This document shows, in pieces, positions 60,151 to 64,000 of a stretch of DNA of 64,000 bases. The stretch comes from Gordonia rubripertincta. GTDB lineage: Bacteria > Actinomycetota > Actinomycetes > Mycobacteriales > Mycobacteriaceae. The stretch is taken from assembly GCF_038024875.1 (NCBI RefSeq), contig NZ_CP136136.1:5084001-5148000 (forward strand), in the 5' to 3' direction. A model generated the notes under the pieces. The model had not been told where the DNA came from. It worked only from the letters and a program-made list of their open reading frames with translations, and did not search any database. The translations under genes and the position numbers were made by a program. Every line of letters begins with the position of its first letter. Position 1 is the stretch's first letter.

Positions 60151-60524
60151 TGGAGCTGCCGGGAATTGAACCCGGGTCCTCCGTCGTGTTGGTAGGGCTT
60201 CTCCGTGTGCAGTCCGCTATGTCTCTACTTGGATCTCTCGGTCACGCGAACAAGCCGAGATGACGATCCCAGTCGCTGTTTGATGTTCCGACCTCACCCG
60301 CGACCGGCGAGGACGGTGAGCTCCCTGAGATGATGCCGGCATCCGGATTCGGGAGCACAATCCGGGCCGACAGACCAGCCGTCGCTACTTAGGCAGCGAG
60401 GGCGTAGTCGCGCTGATTGGAATCGGCGCTTAATTGGTTGCTGCGACGCTTATACGGTGGTCTCCAGCCTGCACCGACACGCTTCCCCTACCTCGACGCA
60501 CGTAGTCGAAACCGATCAGCCCCG
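60151..60524 (-). ncRNA. ssrA: tmRNA (ssrA)
   Basis: 374 nt. The 5' end GGGGCUG pairs with the 3' CAGCUCC to form the tRNA-like acceptor, and the T arm (GGACCCGGGTTCAATTCCCGG) is intact. The tag reading frame GCC GAT TCC AAT CAG CGC GAC TAC GCC CTC GCT GCC TAA encodes ADSNQRDYALAA, ending in the ALAA degron. tmRNA rescues stalled ribosomes with SmpB, encoded nearby. The tag differs by His-to-Asn from the usual mycobacterial ADSHQRDYALAA. Confidence 0.96.
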
Positions 60525-60612
60525 AGACAGGTACCCACCGACCGGAGTCAGTGAGTAATTCAGTCTAACAAGTCGGACAGCGGACTTCATTCCCGATACC
60601 GTCGGGGCTCGA

Positions 60613-61209
60613 TCAGCGCGGCACCGGCGCGAGCACGATGGGCGCATACATGGCGACGACGCGGTCTTCCCAATCCTCGCCGACGGTTCCCGACCTGGCC
60701 TTTTCGGCGACAAGACTTCCGACGACGCCATCGATGAATGTGTCCGGCTCCACAGTCGACGCCACGAGTCCACGACTCTTGCCGTCGTCGATGACCCTCG
60801 CGAGGTCGGCGCGGTGCGTCGACAGCACGGTGCGGAAGATCTCGGTGAAGGCGGGATCGGCGTCGGTGATCAGCGCCGCCATCCCACCGAAGCCGATGCC
60901 GTCGGACACCATCGACGCCGCGTGCCGGACCACCCATCGGAGGCGCTGCTCCCCCGACAGTTCCTCATCGGGGGCCGGCGGCGTCCCCACGGCGACGAGT
61001 GCAGCGGTGAGCATCTCGTCACGGTTGCGGTGACGCCGATAGATGGTGGTCCGGGCGACGCCGGAGTGGGCGGCGACGGCCTCGATCGTCACGCCCGACG
61101 GCCCCCTTGTGCGCAGTAGTTCCAGCGCAGCCTCGATGATCTTCGCACCGCTGTCAGCAGGCACCTGCGGACCCCTTCGTCGTGGAAAACGGTTCTTCAG
61201 GAATAGCAC
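60613..61209 (-). CDS. TetR-family transcriptional regulator
   Basis: 198 aa. The helix-turn-helix is AKIIEAALELLRTRGPSGVTIEAVAAHSGVARTTIYRRHRNRDEML; the rest is the ligand domain, with an FWxP-free pattern (LVASTVEPDTFIDGVVGSLVAEK). GTG 61209 is used, consistent with a minus-strand -10 TACAGT (61237-61232) and GAGGG before it; GTG 61164 with AAGGGG is an alternative. The operator array at 61217-61279 lies directly upstream, so it probably represses itself and the divergent gene. Confidence 0.85.
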   Translation of the reverse strand: MLFLKNRFPRRRGPQVPADSGAKIIEAALELLRTRGPSGVTIEAVAAHSGVARTTIYRRHRNRDEMLTAALVAVGTPPAPDEELSGEQRLRWVVRHAASMVSDGIGFGGMAALITDADPAFTEIFRTVLSTHRADLARVIDDGKSRGLVASTVEPDTFIDGVVGSLVAEKARSGTVGEDWEDRVVAMYAPIVLAPVPR

Positions 61210-61216
61210 GAAGCCC

Positions 61217-61279
61217 TCAGGCGCTACACATACTGTAGCGATACAGTTGATGTATCGCTACACCGAATGTATCGCTTTG
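61217..61279. promoter_or_regulatory. Four tandem 12-bp palindromes at 17-bp period (TetR operator array)
   Basis: Between tetR and the small membrane-protein gene: TCAGGCGCTACA (61217), TGTAGCGATACA (61234), TGTATCGCTACA (61251), TGTATCGCTTTG (61268). Each is 12 bp and starts 17 bp after the previous one. The middle two are full palindromes; the outer two keep one half-site. The spacing suggests cooperative binding of several dimers on one face of the helix, or overlapping use of alternate half-sites. Confidence 0.8.
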
Positions 61280-61292
61280 TCTAGGAGGATCA

Positions 61293-61649
61293 ATGCGCAC
61301 CACAAACCATCCGAAGTCCCACGGATTCATCGGCTACCTGATCCTGCTGCTCGGATTCGTCAGCATGGGGGTGTTCCTCTTGACCCTCGCCGGCCAGTTC
61401 GGCGGCCCCGCGTGGCCGTCCGGGATCGTGATGGTCGTACTGTTCGCGCTGTCGATCGCAGCGTTCCGTCTCCAGCTGGCGCAGGCCGCAGAAAGTCAAC
61501 GCGGGGGCGATGTCCGGGTGTACTCCGACCCGATGACGCCTCCCCTTCACCGCGCGCAGGTCGAGCAGTACGAGCGCACCTACCGAGGGAAAGGACATGC
61601 GGTGACGCCCGAACCCGCCGAGGGCACCCGCCTCTACAAGGCCGCCTGA
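61293..61649 (+). CDS. Small two-span membrane protein next to TetR
   Basis: 118 aa with two membrane helices (about 10-33, FIGYLILLLGFVSMGVFLLTLAG, and 40-60, PSGIVMVVLFALSIAAFRLQL) and a charged cytoplasmic tail. No family is recognised. ATG 61293 follows AGGAGG 4 nt upstream, a strong site. It is divergent from the TetR gene across the operator array and is its probable target. Confidence 0.7.
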   Translation: MRTTNHPKSHGFIGYLILLLGFVSMGVFLLTLAGQFGGPAWPSGIVMVVLFALSIAAFRLQLAQAAESQRGGDVRVYSDPMTPPLHRAQVEQYERTYRGKGHAVTPEPAEGTRLYKAA

Positions 61650-61674
61650 CCCGACCGACACGGTCGGTCAGCGG

Positions 61675-62151
61675 TCAGCCCATCCCCTTCACGCGACGGC
61701 CGACCTCGCGCTCGACCTCACGCTGCGCGGTCCGCTTGGCGATGTCGTGGCGCTTGTCGTGCGCCTGCTTACCGCGGGCCAGCGCCAACTCGACCTTCAC
61801 CCGACCGTCGCTGAAGTACAGAGACAGCGGCACGAGCGTGAGGTTGCCGTCGCGGATCTTGCCGATCAGGTTGTCGATCTCACGACGATGCATCAGCAGC
61901 TTGCGCTTGCGCCGAACCGAGTGGTTGGTCCACGAGCCCTGGCCGTACTCGGCGATGTGCAGGGCGTGCAGCCAGACCTCGCCGTCGTCGATCGTGGCGA
62001 ACGCATCCACGAGCGAAGCCTTACCGGCGCGCAGGCTCTTCACCTCGGTTCCGACGAGAACGATGCCGGCCTCGTAGACGTCGAGGATGGTGTAGTTGTG
62101 GCGCGCCTTGCGGTTCTGGGCAATCACGTTGCGTCCCTTTTCCTTGGGCAT
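61675..62151 (-). CDS. smpB: SsrA-binding protein SmpB
   Basis: 158 aa, the family length: NVIAQNRKARHNYTILDVYEAGIVLVGTEVKSLRAGKASLVDAFA, then SWTNHSVRRKRKLLMHRREID and the basic C-terminal tail (ARGKQAHDKRHDIAKRTAQREVEREV). It brings tmRNA to stalled ribosomes. ATG 62151 follows GAGGAGGT. It lies between ftsX and ssrA, the conserved order in this group. Confidence 0.97.
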   Translation of the reverse strand: MPKEKGRNVIAQNRKARHNYTILDVYEAGIVLVGTEVKSLRAGKASLVDAFATIDDGEVWLHALHIAEYGQGSWTNHSVRRKRKLLMHRREIDNLIGKIRDGNLTLVPLSLYFSDGRVKVELALARGKQAHDKRHDIAKRTAQREVEREVGRRVKGMG

Positions 62152-62238
62152 CGCGCACTCACCTCCTCGTGGATCGACGGTTGTCCGGGTCGAATAGACC
62201 GTAGTCAAGCCTGTGTGGAACGCCGGCGGCGGGTCCGC

Positions 62239-63147
62239 TCATTCCCGGACGTACACACGAAGGGTGACATAAGCCGTCGCGCCCGCCAACACGATTCCGC
62301 CGAGGATCAGCCAGGGCGCAACGAACAAGACATCCGTCAGTTCGATGCGGGCGAAGAAGCTCACGCCGTAGAGCTCCTTCAGCGCGGTGTCGAAGAAGAA
62401 CTTCTTCGCGAGCAGCAGGCCACCGATCGCCAGCAACGAACCGGCAAGGGCGGACACCACCGCCTCCAGCAGGAACGGCAACTGCGTGTACCACCGCGTC
62501 GCGCCCACCAGTCGCATGATCGACACCTCGGTCCGTCTGGTGAAGGCTGCGATCTGAACGGTGTTGATGATCAGCAGGATGGCCGCGATCGCGAGCACCG
62601 ACGCGATCGCGAACGTCGCGTTGCGCACCCCGTCGAGCACGCTGAAGATGCGTTGCACCAGTTTGCGGTCGTCCTTGAAAGCGTCAATGCCCAGGTCTTT
62701 TCGGCCTGCATACTCGGTGAGCACCGCGTCGAACTGCCCCGGGTCGGAGACCCGTACCCGCAGTGAGGCCGGCAGTGTGCCCTCGACGATGTTCTCGGCG
62801 AGGTCGGGGTTGTTGGCGAAGATCTCCTTCGCACGCTTGTAGGCCTCGTCCTTGTCCAGGTACGTCACCGACGTGACCCCCGGCTCGTTCTCGAGTCCCC
62901 GCCGCAGCTGCGCGCAGGGGTCCGCCTCACACTGCGGATCGCGTTCGGTGACCTCGGGATTGAGGTAGAACTCCATCTCCACCCGGTCCAGGAAGATCTT
63001 CTGGCTCTTGTCGGCCATCTGGATCACCAGCAGACCGCCGCCGAACATTCCCAGCGTGATCGCCGTGGTGATGATCATCGCGATGGTCATGGTCGCGTTG
63101 CGGCGCAGTCCGTTGAGAACCTCGCTGATGATGAAATTCGCTCGCAT
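62239..63147 (-). CDS. ftsX: Cell-division protein FtsX
   Basis: 302 aa with four membrane helices (about 20-42, 175-198, 220-245, 268-292). The large extracellular loop (about 45-165) carries the paired cysteines CEADPCAQL that mycobacterial FtsX uses to reach the RipC-type hydrolase. With FtsE it transmits ATP-driven change to peptidoglycan hydrolases at the septum. ATG 63147 begins 55 nt after ftsE. Confidence 0.95.
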   Translation of the reverse strand: MRANFIISEVLNGLRRNATMTIAMIITTAITLGMFGGGLLVIQMADKSQKIFLDRVEMEFYLNPEVTERDPQCEADPCAQLRRGLENEPGVTSVTYLDKDEAYKRAKEIFANNPDLAENIVEGTLPASLRVRVSDPGQFDAVLTEYAGRKDLGIDAFKDDRKLVQRIFSVLDGVRNATFAIASVLAIAAILLIINTVQIAAFTRRTEVSIMRLVGATRWYTQLPFLLEAVVSALAGSLLAIGGLLLAKKFFFDTALKELYGVSFFARIELTDVLFVAPWLILGGIVLAGATAYVTLRVYVRE

Positions 63148-63202
63148 GCTTGCTCAGGCGTCCTTGGGGGTCGTTGTTGTGTGTCGGGGGTGGGCTGAGT
63201 CG

Positions 63203-63889
63203 TCAGCCGATTCCGTACACACCCTGCGGGTCGTTGCGCACGAGCTGCCCGTTGTCGAATTCGAGGACGCGGCGCCGCATCGCGTCGACGATGTGCCGGT
63301 CGTGGGTGGCCATGACCACCGTGGTGCCCCGACGGTTCACCCGGTCGAGGACGTCGACGATCTCCTCGCTGGTCTCGGGATCGAGGTTTCCGGTCGGCTC
63401 ATCGGCCAGCAGCACGAGCGGGCGGTTGACGATCGCGCGGGCAATGGCCACACGCTGCATCTCGCCACCGGACAGCTCGTTGGGCATGCGGTCGTGCTTG
63501 CCCTCGAGACCGACGTACTCGAGCACCTCGGGCACCACGCGCTGGATCGTCGACTTCGGCCGGCCGATCACCTCGAGCGCGAAGGCGACGTTCTCGGCGA
63601 CGGTCTTCTTCTGCAGCAACCGGAAGTCCTGGAAGACACAGCCGATCGACTGGCGGAGCTTCGGAACCGAACGGGCCCGCATCTTGTTGACGTGGAACTC
63701 ACCGAGGTACACATCGCCGCTCGTGGGCCGGTCCTCTTTGAGCAGCAACCGGAAGAACGTCGACTTGCCCGATCCGGACGGCCCGATCAGGAACGCGAAC
63801 TCCCCCTTGTCGACCTCGAAGCTCAAATCCTTCAGAGCCGGCCGAGAGGATGCCTTGTACTGCATCGTGACGTTCTCCAGCTTGATCAC
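63203..63889 (-). CDS. ftsE: Cell-division ATPase FtsE
   Basis: 228 aa. Walker A GPSGSGKSTFFRLL, signature LSGGEMQRVAIARA, Walker B LLADEPTGNLDPET and H-loop ATHDRHIVDAM are intact, and the order FtsE-FtsX-SmpB fits the family. GTG 63889 is preferred: a minus-strand -10 TACACT (63903-63898) ends 8 nt upstream, suggesting a leaderless start. Confidence 0.95.
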   Translation of the reverse strand: MIKLENVTMQYKASSRPALKDLSFEVDKGEFAFLIGPSGSGKSTFFRLLLKEDRPTSGDVYLGEFHVNKMRARSVPKLRQSIGCVFQDFRLLQKKTVAENVAFALEVIGRPKSTIQRVVPEVLEYVGLEGKHDRMPNELSGGEMQRVAIARAIVNRPLVLLADEPTGNLDPETSEEIVDVLDRVNRRGTTVVMATHDRHIVDAMRRRVLEFDNGQLVRNDPQGVYGIG

Positions 63890-63925
63890 GATGAGCCAGT
63901 GTAACGACGACGCCTGAGAGTCCGT

Positions 63926-64000
63926 TCAGGCGCAACACGCCGCGTCGAACAACTCTCTGACCAGCGGTTCCCCGGCGTCAGCGTGTCGGAACGGGCGTGG
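63926..64000 (-). CDS. C-terminal end of an unidentified gene upstream of ftsE (partial)
   Basis: A frame entering from the right edge ends at TGA 63928-63926 with PRPFRHADAGEPLVRELFDAACCA. In relatives prfB lies upstream of ftsE, but this tail does not look like the end of RF2. I cannot name it; it might also be chance. Confidence 0.3.
   Translation of the reverse strand, partial: PRPFRHADAGEPLVRELFDAACCA

Overview
The window is a continuous piece of a high-GC actinobacterial chromosome. The ftsE-ftsX-smpB-ssrA block, Lsr2, an LGFP-repeat amidase, a YchF/RmuC/DUF6542 neighbourhood and a tmRNA tag ending YALAA all point to a mycolic-acid-containing member of Mycobacteriales. Gordonia or a close relative is my best guess; that is inference, not proof. 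I see no insertion sequence, prophage, CRISPR array or rRNA. There is one tRNA (Ala-GGC) and one tmRNA.

Layout. 1-2033: an SRPBCC protein and an HtrA-type protease. 2046-6584: a pyrimidine salvage island with a fungal-type cytosine deaminase, an unusual Fe(II) oxygenase, a PucR regulator and an NCS1 permease; two near-identical palindromes 219 nt apart may be the PucR operators. 6688-11657: an amino-acid permease, a VOC protein, YjdM, YchF and an AI-2E family permease. 12179-16555: alkylation repair (Ada-AlkA fusion, Ogt), RmuC and DUF6542. 16650-22132: a nucleosidase, a fructosamine kinase, an SDR, a secreted peptidoglycan amidase, a CobW GTPase and TrhO. 22134-24708: an AT-richer lipoprotein gene, lsr2 and a PHP phosphoesterase. 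24662-32267: a Kef-type antiporter, a DUF1707 protein, a lipoprotein with a dead beta-lactamase fold, a DODA-type dioxygenase, an AHSA1/ArsR pair with a clear operator-promoter, an ABC-F protein and an aquaporin.

32657-41486: a sensor-like protein with QQPYG repeats, then a run with several damaged or altered genes: a frameshifted flavin reductase, an SQR-like flavoprotein lacking one redox cysteine, and a multicopper oxidase with an in-frame stop and no start codon before its Tat signal, divergent from a TetR gene. A NUDIX hydrolase and an endolysin-like LGFP amidase follow. 41619-45962: a tight five-gene operon joining a FecBCD-type importer to two class-I-amidotransferase-like proteins of unknown role. 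This is the most interesting candidate for an undescribed system. 45963-46460 holds a structured element and a degenerate reading frame beside tRNA-Ala.

46683-59326: a DsbA-like thioredoxin, a VIT/CCC1 transporter, phosphoglucomutase, an alpha/beta hydrolase, a deleted FmdE-like gene, FadD6, a CaiB-type CoA-transferase, an ABC-2 exporter, a complete Mn/Zn-type importer and a DUF6131 peptide. 59327-64000: two near-identical terminator hairpins around a proline-rich membrane protein, tmRNA, a TetR/small-membrane-protein pair with a 17-bp-periodic operator array, then smpB, ftsX and ftsE. Starts in this genome often look leaderless (a TANNNT -10 box 6-8 nt before ATG/GTG); I used this or a Shine-Dalgarno match to choose starts.
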